Assembly: GCF_014174475.1 (NCBI RefSeq)
Contig: NZ_JACJUD010000003.1
Span: forward strand, 558,001-622,000
Direction: 5' to 3'
Length of the DNA: 64,000 nucleotides
From: Aquipseudomonas ullengensis
Lineage (GTDB): Bacteria > Pseudomonadota > Gammaproteobacteria > Pseudomonadales > Pseudomonadaceae
Shown here piece by piece: positions 21,970 to 33,072 of this stretch; the stretch's first letter is position 1, and the number at the start of each line of letters is the position of its first letter. The notes under the pieces are model-generated. The model ran no database searches and was not told where the DNA came from. It worked only from the letters and a program-made list of their open reading frames with translations. The translations under genes were made by a program, and so were the position numbers.

Positions 21970-22360
21970 TTCGGCCAATAAACAGGATTGCCAGGTGGTA
22001 TCGGCGCAATTTTTGCGTCTGAAAATGCGTCATTAATGGTATCGTGCGCGCCGGAAAAAGCCTGCCCGGCAAAGTCGGGCAGGGCCCGCACGGCGGGCTG
22101 TTGCGCAAAGTGGTCTGGAGCGCAGGGCGCTCGATCGACGGAAGCGGCACTGATTTCAGTATTTGAATGGTACGGGCGACCCACAGGTGGCACGTATCGA
22201 TAGAGGTTGCGAAGGATCGGGTCAGGCCGGGTCACCGGCCCCTGACCGTCGCCCCTCCGATATTCCAGGCACCCGCCTGGCTGTCAGTGATTAGTGGTTG
22301 ATGCGCGGCTCAAAAGGTCGATGGCATCAATTTGGTACTGCAGATCTTGGAGAAGCGTTA
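21970..22360. other. Long untranslated stretch upstream of mqo with two strong hairpins
   Basis: 391 bp without a convincing gene. Hairpin 1 is CCTGCCCG-GCAAAGT-CGGGCAGG at 22061-22083. Hairpin 2 at 22220-22247 has GGTCAGG/CCTGACC with an inner CCGG-GTCA-CCGG. The mqo ribosome site (TTGGAGAAG) is at the end. The stretch could be a long 5' leader or hold a small RNA; sequence alone cannot decide. Confidence 0.5.
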
Positions 22361-23851
22361 ATGACGCAAAACAATCACGAAACTGTGGATGTGCTGCTGG
22401 TCGGCGCCGGCATCATGAGCGCCACCCTGGCGGTGTTGCTCAAGGAGCTCGATCCTGGCCTCAAGCTGGAAATCGCCGAACTGCGCGAGTCCGGCGCCAT
22501 CGAAAGTTCCAACCCCTGGAACAATGCCGGTACCGGCCATGCCGGCTTGTGTGAGCTGAACTACACGCCGCAGGCGGCGGATGGTTCGGTGGACATCAAG
22601 AAAGCCGTCAACATCAATACCCAGTTCGAAGTCTCCAAGCAGTTCTGGTCCTACCTGTGCGGCAAGAGCGCATTCGGTTCGCCGAAGAACTTCATCAACT
22701 CGGTGCCGCACCTGAGCTTCGTGCGTGGCGAGAAGGATGTGGGCTTCCTCAAGGCGCGCTTTGCCGAACTGAGCCAGCACCACGCCTTCGCCGACATGGA
22801 ATACAGCGAAGACGCGGCCACCATGGCCGAGTGGATGCCGCTGATGATGCAGGGCCGCGCTGCCGGTGAGCGCATCGCCGCGACCCGTGCGCTGAATGGC
22901 ACCGACGTCAACTTTGGTGCGCTGACCAACCAGCTGCTGCAGTACCTGGCCAGCCAGGGCGGCACCAGCGTCAGCTACAACCAGAAAGTCACCGGCCTGT
23001 TGCGCACCGCGCAGGGCTGGGATGTGACGATCAAGAACTCCCAGGACGGCAGCACCCGTTCGGTTGCGGCCAAGTTCGTATTCCTCGGCGCCGGTGGCGG
23101 TGCTCTGCCACTGCTGCAGATGTCGGGCATCGAAGAAGGCAAGGGCTTCGGCGGCTTCCCGGTCAGCGGCCAGTGGCTGCGCTGCGACAACCAGGACGTG
23201 GTCAAGCTGCACCAGGCCAAGGTCTACAGCCAGGCTGAAGTCGGCGCGCCGCCGATGTCGGTGCCGCATCTCGACACCCGCGTGGTAGACGGCAAGACCT
23301 CGCTGCTGTTCGGCCCGTACGCTGGCTTCACCACCAAGTTCCTCAAGCACGGCTCGTTCCTCGACCTGCCGCTGTCGGTGCGCCCGAGCAACATCGGCCC
23401 GATGCTGGCCGTGGCGCGCGACAACATGGACCTGACCCGCTACCTGATCAAGGAAGTGCTGCAGTCCCAGGACCAGCGCCTGGACGCCCTGCGCAAGTTC
23501 TACCCGAACGTGAAGGCCGAGGACTGGCGCCTGGAAATTGCTGGTCAGCGCGTGCAGATCATCAAGAAAGACGCCAAGAAAGGCGGCGTGCTGCAGTTCG
23601 GTACCGAACTGGTGGCGGCCGAGGACGGCTCCATCGCCGCCCTGTTGGGCGCTTCGCCGGGCGCTTCGGTGACCGTGTCGATCATGCTCAACCTGATCGA
23701 GCGTTGCTTCGCCGAACAAGCGGGCAGCGAAGCCTGGGCCACCAAGCTGAAGGAAATCTTCCCGGCGCGCGAGAAGCCGCTGGAAGACGACGCCGAGCTG
23801 TACCGCCAGGTCAGCACGCAGTGCAGTGCCAACCTGCAGCTCAACGCCTGA
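22361..23851 (+). CDS. mqo: Malate:quinone oxidoreductase
   Basis: 496-aa membrane-associated FAD enzyme oxidising malate to oxaloacetate and passing electrons to quinone. The FAD-binding [20 protein letters not shown] starts at about residue 12; [20 protein letters not shown] near 52 is an Mqo hallmark, and [10 protein letters not shown] near 265 and [16 protein letters not shown] [17 protein letters not shown] near 318 follow. Full length for the family. It is monocistronic and ends at a strong terminator. An unusually long upstream region suggests leader control. Confidence 0.96.
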   Translation: MTQNNHETVDVLLVGAGIMSATLAVLLKELDPGLKLEIAELRESGAIESSNPWNNAGTGHAGLCELNYTPQAADGSVDIKKAVNINTQFEVSKQFWSYLCGKSAFGSPKNFINSVPHLSFVRGEKDVGFLKARFAELSQHHAFADMEYSEDAATMAEWMPLMMQGRAAGERIAATRALNGTDVNFGALTNQLLQYLASQGGTSVSYNQKVTGLLRTAQGWDVTIKNSQDGSTRSVAAKFVFLGAGGGALPLLQMSGIEEGKGFGGFPVSGQWLRCDNQDVVKLHQAKVYSQAEVGAPPMSVPHLDTRVVDGKTSLLFGPYAGFTTKFLKHGSFLDLPLSVRPSNIGPMLAVARDNMDLTRYLIKEVLQSQDQRLDALRKFYPNVKAEDWRLEIAGQRVQIIKKDAKKGGVLQFGTELVAAEDGSIAALLGASPGASVTVSIMLNLIERCFAEQAGSEAWATKLKEIFPAREKPLEDDAELYRQVSTQCSANLQLNA

Positions 23852-23867
23852 TTGGCGATGCGCTCAT

Positions 23868-23897
23868 GAAAAACCGCCCCTCGGGGCGGTTTTTTTA
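23868..23897 (+). terminator. Rho-independent terminator of mqo
   Basis: AAAAACCGCCCC-T-CGGGGCGGTTTTTTT forms a strong stem with flanking A and T runs, so it can also end the converging small gene. Confidence 0.92.
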
Positions 23898-23908
23898 TGG
23901 CCAGATCT

Positions 23909-24145
23909 TCAGGCGGCGAGGGCGGGCAGCGGTCGGCGGGCGCTCGGGCTGGCCTGCATGACCGCTTCGAGCGGCAGCTGCTGGCCGATCCAGCCCAGGT
24001 GCATGGCGCTGACTTCCACCCAGCCATTCTGTTCAGGGGCGCTGGATGCCTGGCGCAGCGCGCGGCAGATGCCGCGATTGTCCAGCAGGGCATAGCAGCG
24101 CATGCGCGGGGCCAGGTTCAGCAAACTCCACAGACTCATCATCAT
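23909..24145 (-). CDS. Small conserved Pseudomonas protein
   Basis: 78-aa protein beginning MMMSLWSLLNLAPRMRCY; GAGGAAAG sits at good spacing for any of the three tandem ATG codons (24145, 24142, 24139). No signal peptide or known domain. It carries Cys in RCYALL and GICRAL. I recall similar small proteins beside mqo in Pseudomonas. Function unknown. Confidence 0.65.
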   Translation of the reverse strand: MMMSLWSLLNLAPRMRCYALLDNRGICRALRQASSAPEQNGWVEVSAMHLGWIGQQLPLEAVMQASPSARRPLPALAA

Positions 24146-24314
24146 TCTTTCCTCTTCGAGTGCCTGATCCTTATCGCACGCGGCAGTGACAGCCCTGTGA
24201 CAGTGGAACCCCGGAGGCCGTGATGGGGTCTGAAAAGCAGATGTCGCGCCCGGTGGCGCTGGTTATACTGCCCGCCACTTTTAGTCCCCCCTCATCGTTC
24301 TGGAGAGATCAAGC

Positions 24315-24902
24315 ATGAAGAATCGTGCGCTGTTCGGTCTGATCGCCGTGCTCGGCCTGAGCCTGGTCGGTTGTGCCCACAGCCCGCAGCAACTGCTGCC
24401 GCAACCCAAGCTCACCGCGCCTCTGGCCGCAGTCGGTCAGGGTCAGCCCGTGGTGGTGCGTGTGGTCGATGGTCGTCAGTCGCCGGTACTGGGCACTCGC
24501 GGTGGTCTTTACCCGGAAACCAGCGCGATCAGCGTTCAGGGCAAGGACATCCTGCCGCGCCTGCAGGCCGAGGCCGAAGCGGCTGTACGCCTGCTCGGCT
24601 TCACCCCGAGCGCCAATGCCTACAATGCGCCGCAGCTGACCCTGACCCTGGCCGACCTCAAGTACCAGTCGCCGAAAGAAGGCACCTACGTCACCGAGGC
24701 TGACATCAGTGCCAGCTTCCGTGCCGACGTGCAGAACAGCAACCGCCGCTACAGCGGCCGTTACGGTGCTTCGCTGAACCAGCGTTTCGGCATGGCGCCG
24801 AACCAGGAAACCAACACCAAGCTGGTCAGCGACGTGCTCAGTGACGCCCTGACCCGCACCTTCAAGGATCCAACCATTGGCCAGTTGCTCAACGGCCAGT
24901 AA
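24315..24902 (+). CDS. YajG-family lipoprotein
   Basis: 195-aa lipoprotein with lipobox LVGC (acylated Cys at residue 20). The region PVLGTRGGLYPETSAISV near 61 and the C-terminal LVSDVLSDALTRTFKDPTI are typical of YajG proteins, outer-membrane lipoproteins of unknown role. It follows GGAGAG. Monocistronic, ended by a terminator at 24920-24949. Confidence 0.88.
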   Translation: MKNRALFGLIAVLGLSLVGCAHSPQQLLPQPKLTAPLAAVGQGQPVVVRVVDGRQSPVLGTRGGLYPETSAISVQGKDILPRLQAEAEAAVRLLGFTPSANAYNAPQLTLTLADLKYQSPKEGTYVTEADISASFRADVQNSNRRYSGRYGASLNQRFGMAPNQETNTKLVSDVLSDALTRTFKDPTIGQLLNGQ

Positions 24903-24919
24903 CGGTTCCCGCTCCAACG

Positions 24920-24949
24920 AAAAAGCCCGGCCTGATGCCGGGCTTTTTT
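24920..24949. terminator. Bidirectional terminator after the YajG-like gene
   Basis: AAAAGCCCGGC-CTGAT-GCCGGGCTTTT with a T-run; it lies between two converging genes. Confidence 0.92.
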
Positions 24950-24960
24950 GTGCCTGGCAT

Positions 24961-25167
24961 TCAGGCGGCCTGCTGGTACAGCTCCGGCAGGCTGATCCCG
25001 GTCTGCGGGTCTGCGTCGGGGTATTCAGCGTGTTCATGACCGCCGAGGGCGCAGTAGACCAGCCACTGGCGGTCCTGCACGTTGATGGCGAAGGCGTCGA
25101 CCAGCGCGCGCTGCTCTTCGTCGTGGGCGATGCGGTAGAGATGATCCTGAAGCTGGGCGTGCAACAT
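24961..25167 (-). CDS. Small hypothetical protein
   Basis: 68-aa acidic protein (LQDHLYRIAHDEEQRALVDAF, then DRQWLVYCALGGHEH). The ATG at 25167 is fixed by a strong AGGAGGCCGCC ribosome site; a longer in-frame reading from 25260 has none. No domain recognised. Conserved-looking composition supports a real gene. Confidence 0.7.
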   Translation of the reverse strand: MLHAQLQDHLYRIAHDEEQRALVDAFAINVQDRQWLVYCALGGHEHAEYPDADPQTGISLPELYQQAA

Positions 25168-25370
25168 GGCGGCCTCCTGTGAGCGAGGCGTCACGATGGC
25201 AGGCCTCTGTGACCAGGCGATGAATGGCCGCGGGTGTTCGTCGGAATGCCCGGCGGGCAAGGGGGCGCTTCGGTAGACTCCGCGACCGTATTCTGACTGC
25301 CGGCCGCGCGCCGGTGCATCGTATCCCTTTTGACGGCTCGCACGCGGGCTACCCGAAGTTGAGGTTGATG

Positions 25371-25658
25371 ATGTCGTTGCAGGCTTTGTGGTCGTTGTTT
25401 CTGGCTCACCCGGCGCAAGCCGTGAATACCCTGGCGCTGTTCTTTGCCGCTGCCGGCAGCTGGCTGCTGCTGGCCACCCGCGTGCGCGAGCAGCGCGCCG
25501 TGGCCCGTCTGGCCGCCGACGGTGAGCTGAATGAGCTGGATGAAGAAGCGTCGCTGCTGGACGAGCCTACCCAGCGCCTCAATCGGTTCTTCTACCGTTT
25601 CGGTGGCGCCAGCCTGGGCGTCGCCCTGCTAATGTCCTGGGTTAGCACGCAGCTCTGA
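25371..25658 (+). CDS. Small inner-membrane protein
   Basis: 95-aa protein with two hydrophobic helices: residues 16-33 (VNTLALFFAAAGSWLLLA) and 75-92 (GGASLGVALLMSWVS). Between them is a charged helix with ELNELDEEASLLDEP. GAGG precedes tandem ATGs at 25368 and 25371. The stop codon overlaps the first base of an inverted-repeat element. Function unknown. Confidence 0.7.
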   Translation: MSLQALWSLFLAHPAQAVNTLALFFAAAGSWLLLATRVREQRAVARLAADGELNELDEEASLLDEPTQRLNRFFYRFGGASLGVALLMSWVSTQL

Positions 25659-25882
25659 GAACCTGCTCACGGTCTCCTGTCCGTCGGCCAGCCTGCGTTA
25701 AAACCAGGCTCGGCAAGCCGCTGCGGCTAACGCGCTTTAGCGCGGCCCGAAGGGCGAGTGAAACGAGTCATGCTCATTTACAGCTCGTAAACTCCGCTTC
25801 CTCGCCGCTTTGACCAGCCGGAGGCTGTTACTGGCGTAGCGCCTTGTCTGGCTCTAGTCCAGAAGATTGTGAACAGGTTCTG
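25657..25882. repeat. MITE-like element, copy 1 (226 bp)
   Basis: Imperfect 23-bp terminal inverted repeats at 25657-25679 and 25860-25882 (5 mismatches). The interior shares the segment around GGAAGCGGAGTTTAC (read on the minus strand) with copy 2 and the CGGCCA..GCGTTA block with copies 2 and 3. No coding sequence. It fills most of the 285-bp gap before the acyltransferase gene. Confidence 0.75.
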
Positions 25883-25943
25883 ATTCGCGTGAGTGAATGA
25901 AAACGGCAGCCCTCGGGCTGCCGTTTTTCGTTTCAGGCCACAG

Positions 25944-27107
25944 CTAGAGTGGCAAACCCGCCTTGACCCGATAGTAGTTGCGCACCGGCATGGCGTACTG
26001 GCGGATCAGCCATGGCTGCTGCTCCACCGGGCAGGCGTCCAGGCGGCGCTGCCACTCGCTGCGCGCGCTCTGCAACTCATCGGCAGTGAACTGGTGTTCG
26101 AGCGCCGGTACGGCCAGCTCGGCGTCGCGCTCTTCCCACTGGGCGTAGGCCAGGTGATGCACCGGGAACAACCGGTAGCCGCCGAGGATATGGCGGTCCA
26201 TCAGGGCGGCCAGCTGCTTGGCATCCTCGAAGCCGGACGTCACCTGTGCGCCGAAGTGCACATGCACGCGGCCTTTGTAGCCGGTGATGCCGAGGGCGAT
26301 GCTAGCGTCGTCCTCGCCCGGTGCCTTTTCGTAGCTGCCGCTGCTGGCGCGGATCGACAGCTCGCGGGCCTTGGCCTGGTCGCACGGGTCGTACTCGTAG
26401 CTGATCGAGACCGGAATCAGGTTCAGCGAGCTGAGCACATGGGCAAAAGGCTCGTCCTTGCGGCTCATGTGGAACATCTTGAGGATCGCCGAATCGGTGC
26501 GATCGTCGCCGTCCTTGGCGCGGCCCTCGGCCTGGGCAATCCAGACCGACTGGCCGTCGACGCGGATCGAGTGGTTGATGTAGGCCGACAGCAGCTGGAA
26601 GGCCGCCAGCTTCTCGCGCCGCCCGGTCAGCGAGCGGTGCACGATGAAGCTCTTGTTCAGGCGCATCAGGTCGCTGACGAAGGGCCGCTGCAGCAGGTTG
26701 TCGCCAATGGCGATGCGCGGCGTCGGCAGGCCGGCGTGGTACACGGCGTAGTTGACGATGGCCGGGTCCATGACGATATCGCGGTGGTTGGCGAGGAACA
26801 GGTAAGGCGCGCCGGGCTTGAGTTGCTCCAGGCCGGAATAGCTCACACCGTCGGTGGCGCTCTCCAGGGTGCGGTCCACATACAGCTCGATGCGGTCCTG
26901 CAGCGCGGCAACGCTGGCGATGCCGGCGACCTGCTGGCGCAGCCGATGAGCTATAAGAGGTTTAAGCAGCCAGCCGAGCGGCCCGGCCAGACGCGGGAAG
27001 CGAAAGCGCGTGAGCATGCCGAGAAAGGTCGAGTCGCCAAGCAGGCGGTCGAGGACGGCGCGGACTTCGTGGTCGGCGTAGGGTCGGATGGAATCGAATT
27101 CGCCCAT
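25944..27107 (-). CDS. 1-acyl-sn-glycerol-3-phosphate acyltransferase-like protein (PlsC family)
   Basis: 387-aa acyltransferase. The catalytic HX4D box appears as NHRDIVMDP near residue 110, and the substrate region AQAEGRAKDGDDR near 190 replaces the usual FPEGTRS. It is longer than PlsC (about 250 aa) and has extra segments at both ends, resembling the long glycerol acyltransferase group. Probably a membrane-associated phospholipid enzyme. Tandem ATGs at 27107 and 27110 follow GATGAG. Confidence 0.82.
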   Translation of the reverse strand: MGEFDSIRPYADHEVRAVLDRLLGDSTFLGMLTRFRFPRLAGPLGWLLKPLIAHRLRQQVAGIASVAALQDRIELYVDRTLESATDGVSYSGLEQLKPGAPYLFLANHRDIVMDPAIVNYAVYHAGLPTPRIAIGDNLLQRPFVSDLMRLNKSFIVHRSLTGRREKLAAFQLLSAYINHSIRVDGQSVWIAQAEGRAKDGDDRTDSAILKMFHMSRKDEPFAHVLSSLNLIPVSISYEYDPCDQAKARELSIRASSGSYEKAPGEDDASIALGITGYKGRVHVHFGAQVTSGFEDAKQLAALMDRHILGGYRLFPVHHLAYAQWEERDAELAVPALEHQFTADELQSARSEWQRRLDACPVEQQPWLIRQYAMPVRNYYRVKAGLPL

Positions 27108-27203
27108 CATGTTCTCATCGTTACGGGTGCCTAGGCTCAGGGGGAGTCCCGCGAGCCTGCAATAGACCGGCGATTGTACCTGCAAGTCACAGTGGAGGTC
27201 GTG

Positions 27204-27386
27204 ATGCTGGAAACACAGGCGTATCAATGTCCCTATTGCGGCGAACCGGCCGAGGCGTTGCTTGATCTGTCCGCCGGTGACCAGGAATACATCGAGGACT
27301 GTCCGGTGTGCTGCCGGCCGATCATCTTCGATTTGCGTACCGACGGTGACGACTGGTCACTGGACGTGCGCACGGAGGATGAATGA
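27204..27386 (+). CDS. CPXCG-motif Cys-rich small protein
   Basis: 60-aa zinc-ribbon-like protein with CPYCGE (residues 9-14) and DCPVCCRPI (near 35), giving the two Cys pairs of the CPXCG family. GGAGG at 27193 sets the ATG at 27204. The last codons overlap the next gene (ATGA). Function unknown; probably a metal-binding adaptor. Confidence 0.85.
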   Translation: MLETQAYQCPYCGEPAEALLDLSAGDQEYIEDCPVCCRPIIFDLRTDGDDWSLDVRTEDE

Positions 27387-27646
27387 TGCAGCGCGTCTAC
27401 GAGCCGCAGGACCTGCTGGAAGGCGAACTGTTGCTGGGCATGCTGGCCAGCGAAGGGGTGGATGCACACCTCACTGGCCGCCACCTGCTGGGCGCCATCG
27501 GCGAGCTGCCGGCGCTGGGGCTGCTGGGCTTGCTGGTGATGGATGACGATGCCGACCACGCGCGCCACCTGATCGCCGCGTACAATGCCGCCGCGCCACT
27601 ACCTGGCGACGAGCCGGATGCCTGTCCCGGTGTGCTGCTTTGCTGA
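27383..27646 (+). CDS. DUF2007-type putative signal-transducing protein
   Basis: 87-aa protein with the DUF2007 pattern: VYEPQDLLEGELLLGMLASEG then a mid-region hydrophobic strand LGLLGLLVMDDDADHARHLI. It starts by ATGA overlap with the Cys-rich gene, so the pair is translationally coupled. The name 'signal transducing' is only a family label; role not shown. Confidence 0.82.
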   Translation: MMQRVYEPQDLLEGELLLGMLASEGVDAHLTGRHLLGAIGELPALGLLGLLVMDDDADHARHLIAAYNAAAPLPGDEPDACPGVLLC

Positions 27647-27711
27647 TGGCGTGTCGCCAGTCCGGTCTGTCGCTGCCTTTCCTTTGTTTTCCTCGATGAG
27701 CCCGCTGTCTT

Positions 27712-28329
27712 ATGAGTGGACGTTTTGCCCTGTTTCGCTGGTCGCAGAGCTTGGCAACCTTGCCCGGCTTCCCTGTTGGGCAGGCGCCGCACTGGAATAT
27801 TTCGCCCGGTAATCAGGTGCTGTTCCTGCGCCATGTCGGCGGCGAGTTGCAGGCTGCCAGCGGTCGCTGGGGGCTGACCCCGCCCTGGCTCAATGATTTG
27901 TCGAAATCGCCGGCCCATGCCCGTGCGGAAACCCTCAGTGAGCAGCCGATGTTCCGCGAGGCCTTTCGCCAGCGGCGTTGCCTGCTGCCGGCCAACGGCT
28001 TCTACGAGTGGCGCGGCGAGTTGCGCAAGCGCCCGTTCTGGCTGACCGGCGAAGGCAGCCTGCTGCACTTCGCCGCGCTGTGGGAGGCCTATCCGGCGGG
28101 AGATCAGGTCTACCTGAGCGTGGCCATGATTACCCAGCCCGCCGCCCATTTGCGTCGCCCGCTGCTGCTGGATGAGGCGCAGCAACACGCCTGGCTGGCC
28201 GAGGACACGCCCCTGGCGCAGTTGCAGGCGTTGCTGCTGATTCCCACGCCGCCATTGCGCGAGCGGGTGTTGGCCAATCTGGTCAACGATCCCAAACTGG
28301 ATGCCCCGGAGTGCCTGACGCCGGCGTGA
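27712..28329 (+). CDS. SRAP (YedK/HMCES)-like protein lacking catalytic Cys2
   Basis: 205-aa SRAP-domain protein. Normal members guard abasic sites in single-stranded DNA through a thiazolidine bond formed by Cys2 after Met removal. Here codon 2 is AGT (Ser), giving MSGRF instead of MCGRF. The usual NAR(A/S)ET motif reads HARAET, replacing the conserved Asn with His. PANGFYEWRGE (active Glu) and a His in AAHLRRPLLL remain. So two of four catalytic positions are altered. It may bind DNA without cross-linking, use Ser, or be inactive. Confidence 0.85.
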   Translation: MSGRFALFRWSQSLATLPGFPVGQAPHWNISPGNQVLFLRHVGGELQAASGRWGLTPPWLNDLSKSPAHARAETLSEQPMFREAFRQRRCLLPANGFYEWRGELRKRPFWLTGEGSLLHFAALWEAYPAGDQVYLSVAMITQPAAHLRRPLLLDEAQQHAWLAEDTPLAQLQALLLIPTPPLRERVLANLVNDPKLDAPECLTPA

Positions 28330-28362
28330 CAGGTGTCCTGCCCATAGTTTGCGCTGCTCACG

Positions 28363-28438
28363 TTGGTGGATAAGCAAAGCGTTATCCACCCTACGGTTTA
28401 GCCCGAGTAGGGTGGAAAACCGCGCAGCGTTTTCCACC
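28363..28438. repeat. GGTGGATA/GTAGGGTGG palindrome pair
   Basis: Two adjacent hairpins: GGTGGATA...TATCCACC at about 28365-28390, and GTAGGGTGGAAAA...TTTTCCACC at 28407-28438. The same pair recurs at 30565-30641, on the other side of gfnR-frmA. Confidence 0.78.
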
Positions 28439-28444
28439 AATGAC

Positions 28445-30563
<2,119 letters not shown>

Positions 30564-30564
30564 T

Positions 30565-30641
30565 CGTAGGGTGGATAACGCCGTCGAATGACGGCTTATC
30601 CACCTGCGGCGGTGGAAACGCTACGCGGTTTCCACCCTACG
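30565..30641. repeat. GTAGGGTGGATAACG/GGTGGAAACG palindrome pair
   Basis: CGTAGGGTGGATAACGCCG...CGGCTTATCCACC is followed by GGTGGAAACG...CGGTTTCCACCCTACG. It sits inside the probable frmA-fghA operon, ending 12 bp before the fghA start, so it may set relative expression. Confidence 0.78.
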
Positions 30642-30653
30642 CGAGGCATCGAC

Positions 30654-31499
30654 ATGACTCTCGAAATTGTTTCCAGCAACAAGAGTTGCGGTGGTTGGCA
30701 CAAACGCTATCGCCACCGCTCCAGCACGTTGAGCTGCGACATGCAGTTCGCCGTCTACCTGCCGCCGCAGGCCGAGCAGGGCGCCAAGCTGCCGGTGCTG
30801 TACTGGCTCAGCGGCCTGACCTGCACCGACGAAAACTTCATGCAGAAGGCCGGCGCGCAAAAGCTCGCCGCCGAGCTGGGCCTGATCATCGTCGCCCCGG
30901 ACACCAGCCCGCGCGGCGCCGATGTGCCGGGCGACCCGGACGGTGCCTGGGATTTCGGTCTGGGCGCCGGCTTCTACGTCAACGCCACCCAGGAACCCTG
31001 GGCGCGGCATTACCGTATGCACGACTACGTAGTGCACGAGCTACCGGCGCTGGTCGAGGCCAACTTTCCGGTGTCGGGCAAACGCGGTATCAGCGGTCAC
31101 TCCATGGGCGGCCATGGTGCATTGGTCTGCGCCTTGCGCAATCCGGGGCGTTACCACTCGCTGTCGGCCTTCGCGCCGATCAGCAACCCGAGCAATTGCC
31201 CCTGGGGCGAGAAGGCACTGGGCCGCTACCTGGGTGAAGACCGCAGCCGCTGGCGCGAGTGGGATGCCTGTGCGTTGCTGGCCGATGCCACCGAAAAGCT
31301 GCCGATCCTGGTCGACCAAGGGGATCGCGACGACTTCCTGGTGGGCCAACTGAAACCCGAGGCCTTGCAAGCGGCGGCCAAGGCGGCCGGCCATCCGCTG
31401 ACTCTGCGCCTGCAGCCGGGCTACGACCATAGCTACTACTTTATTGCCAGCTTCATCGATGACCACTTGAGACATCATGCGGCGGCCTTACAGGCCTAA
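30654..31499 (+). CDS. fghA: S-formylglutathione hydrolase
   Basis: 281-aa alpha/beta hydrolase releasing formate and glutathione from S-formylglutathione, the step after FrmA. The nucleophile elbow [13 protein letters not shown] lies near residue 148, the Asp in DQGDRDDFL near 223, and the His in GYDHSYYFI near 258. ATG 30654 follows GCGAGG. It is downstream of frmA with a repeat between, and ends at a terminator-like hairpin. Confidence 0.96.
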   Translation: MTLEIVSSNKSCGGWHKRYRHRSSTLSCDMQFAVYLPPQAEQGAKLPVLYWLSGLTCTDENFMQKAGAQKLAAELGLIIVAPDTSPRGADVPGDPDGAWDFGLGAGFYVNATQEPWARHYRMHDYVVHELPALVEANFPVSGKRGISGHSMGGHGALVCALRNPGRYHSLSAFAPISNPSNCPWGEKALGRYLGEDRSRWREWDACALLADATEKLPILVDQGDRDDFLVGQLKPEALQAAAKAAGHPLTLRLQPGYDHSYYFIASFIDDHLRHHAAALQA

Positions 31500-31512
31500 T
31501 CCGGTTAGAATC

Positions 31513-31543
31513 ACGCCCTGACTTCTGCAGGGCGTTTTCTTTT
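31513..31543 (+). terminator. Terminator-like hairpin abutting the ispF start codon
   Basis: ACGCCCTG (31513-31520), loop ACTTCTG and CAGGGCGT (31528-31535) are followed by TTTCTTTT ending at 31543; the ispF ATG is the next base. The only Shine-Dalgarno-like bases (AGGG, 31529-31532) are inside the stem. It may terminate fghA and also mask ispF translation. Confidence 0.7.
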
Positions 31544-32017
31544 ATGCGTATCGGTCATGGCTACGACGTACACCGCTTCGGCGAGGGCGATTTCATCACC
31601 CTGGGCGGCGTGCGTATCCCGCACAAATTCGGCCTGGTGGCCCATTCCGATGGCGACGTGCTGCTGCATGCCCTCAGCGATGCGCTGCTCGGCGCCGCGG
31701 CGCTGGGCGATATCGGCAAGCACTTCCCCGATACCGACCCGACCTTCAAGGGTGCCGACAGCCGCGCACTGCTGCGTCACGTACTCGGCCTGATTCACGC
31801 CAAGGGCTGGCGGGTCGGCAATGTCGACGCCACCATCGTCGCCCAGGCACCGAAGATGGCGCCGCACATCGAGACCATGCGCGGGCTGATCGCCGCCGAT
31901 CTGCAGGTCGAACTGGACCAGGTCAATGTCAAGGCCACCACCACCGAGAAGCTCGGCTTCACCGGTCGCGAGGAAGGCATCGCGGTGCATGCCGTGGCGC
32001 TGTTGGTGAAGGCATGA
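31544..32017 (+). CDS. ispF: 2-C-methyl-D-erythritol 2,4-cyclodiphosphate synthase
   Basis: 157-aa trimeric MEP-pathway enzyme making isoprenoid precursors. Metal ligands in [10 protein letters not shown] (Asp8, His10) and the [19 protein letters not shown] stretch (His and Asp near 34-52), with KHFPDTD and the C-terminal [15 protein letters not shown]. Length is standard. Its ATG directly follows a terminator-like hairpin, with no free Shine-Dalgarno. It overlaps truD by ATGA and heads the ispF-truD-surE-pcm-nlpD-rpoS block. Confidence 0.97.
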   Translation: MRIGHGYDVHRFGEGDFITLGGVRIPHKFGLVAHSDGDVLLHALSDALLGAAALGDIGKHFPDTDPTFKGADSRALLRHVLGLIHAKGWRVGNVDATIVAQAPKMAPHIETMRGLIAADLQVELDQVNVKATTTEKLGFTGREEGIAVHAVALLVKA

Positions 32018-33072
32018 ACGAACTGCAACTGCTTGGCCCGCGTGCCCACGGTGAGGCCTGCGGGCGCGCCGTGCTCAAGGCCACGGCGGAAGACTTTCAG
32101 GTCGATGAAGTGCTCGATATTCCGCTGTCCGGCCAGGGTGAACACCTCTGGCTGTGGGTGGAGAAGCGAGGCCTGAATACCGAGGAAGCGGCGCGGCGCC
32201 TGGCGCGGGCCGCTGGTGTATCGCAACGCAACATCAGCTACGCCGGCTTGAAGGACCGTCAGGCACTGACCCGCCAGTGGTTCAGCCTGCACCTGCCGGG
32301 CAAGGCCGATCCCGACCTGAGCGCGGCCGAAGGCCATAGCCTGAGCATCCTCAAGACCGCGCGGCACTCGCGCAAGCTGCAGCGCGGCGCCCATTCGGCC
32401 AACGGCTTCACCCTGCGCCTGACCCAGTTCGATGGCGACAAGGACGCGCTGGAACAGCGCCTACAACAGATCCAGGCCCAGGGCGTACCCAACTATTACG
32501 GCCTGCAGCGTTTCGGTTTCCAGGGTGGCAACGTCTTCGAGGCCCGCCAGTTCGCCGAGCGCCATGAGCTACCGGAGCAGCGCAACCTGCGTTCGCGCCT
32601 GCTCTCGGCGGCGCGCAGCCACCTGTTCAATCGCCTGCTGGCTGAACGCGTGGCGGCGGGTAGTTGGAATCAGGTCGCGGTTGGCGATCTGCTGGCGTTT
32701 ACCGGCAGCCGCAGCTTCTTCATGGCCGGTGAAGCCGAGTGCAGTGATCCGCGTCTGGCCATTCTCGACCTGCATCCCACCGGCCCCTTGTGGGGCAGTG
32801 GCCCGTCGCCGACAGCCGGTGCCGCGCACGCGCTGGAGCAGGGCGTAGCGGCAAGCGAGCAGGCACTGGCGGACTGGCTGGTCGAAGCGGGCATGGCGCA
32901 CGAACGGCGTATCCTGCGCCTCCCCATTGGCGGTTTGACGTGGCATTATCCGGAGCCTGACATTCTGCAACTGCAATTCGTCCTGCCGGCCGGATGCTTC
33001 GCCACCGTCGTGGTGCGCGAACTGATCGATCTACTGCCGGCAGGGCAGACGGAAAATCCATGCGAATTCTGA
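32014..33072 (+). CDS. truD: tRNA pseudouridine(13) synthase
   Basis: 352-aa enzyme making pseudouridine at position 13 of tRNA-Glu. The catalytic Asp lies in [16 protein letters not shown] near residue 80, and [16 protein letters not shown] near 155 and FIMAGEAE-like [11 protein letters not shown] near 239 are conserved TruD segments. Start overlaps ispF by 4 bp; the end overlaps surE by 13 bp. Confidence 0.96.
   Translation: MNELQLLGPRAHGEACGRAVLKATAEDFQVDEVLDIPLSGQGEHLWLWVEKRGLNTEEAARRLARAAGVSQRNISYAGLKDRQALTRQWFSLHLPGKADPDLSAAEGHSLSILKTARHSRKLQRGAHSANGFTLRLTQFDGDKDALEQRLQQIQAQGVPNYYGLQRFGFQGGNVFEARQFAERHELPEQRNLRSRLLSAARSHLFNRLLAERVAAGSWNQVAVGDLLAFTGSRSFFMAGEAECSDPRLAILDLHPTGPLWGSGPSPTAGAAHALEQGVAASEQALADWLVEAGMAHERRILRLPIGGLTWHYPEPDILQLQFVLPAGCFATVVVRELIDLLPAGQTENPCEF

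Noticed and set aside
24961..25260. Longer 99-aa form of the small minus-strand protein
   Set aside because: The upstream 31 residues have no ribosome site and a non-conserved look; AGGAGG supports the ATG at 25167.
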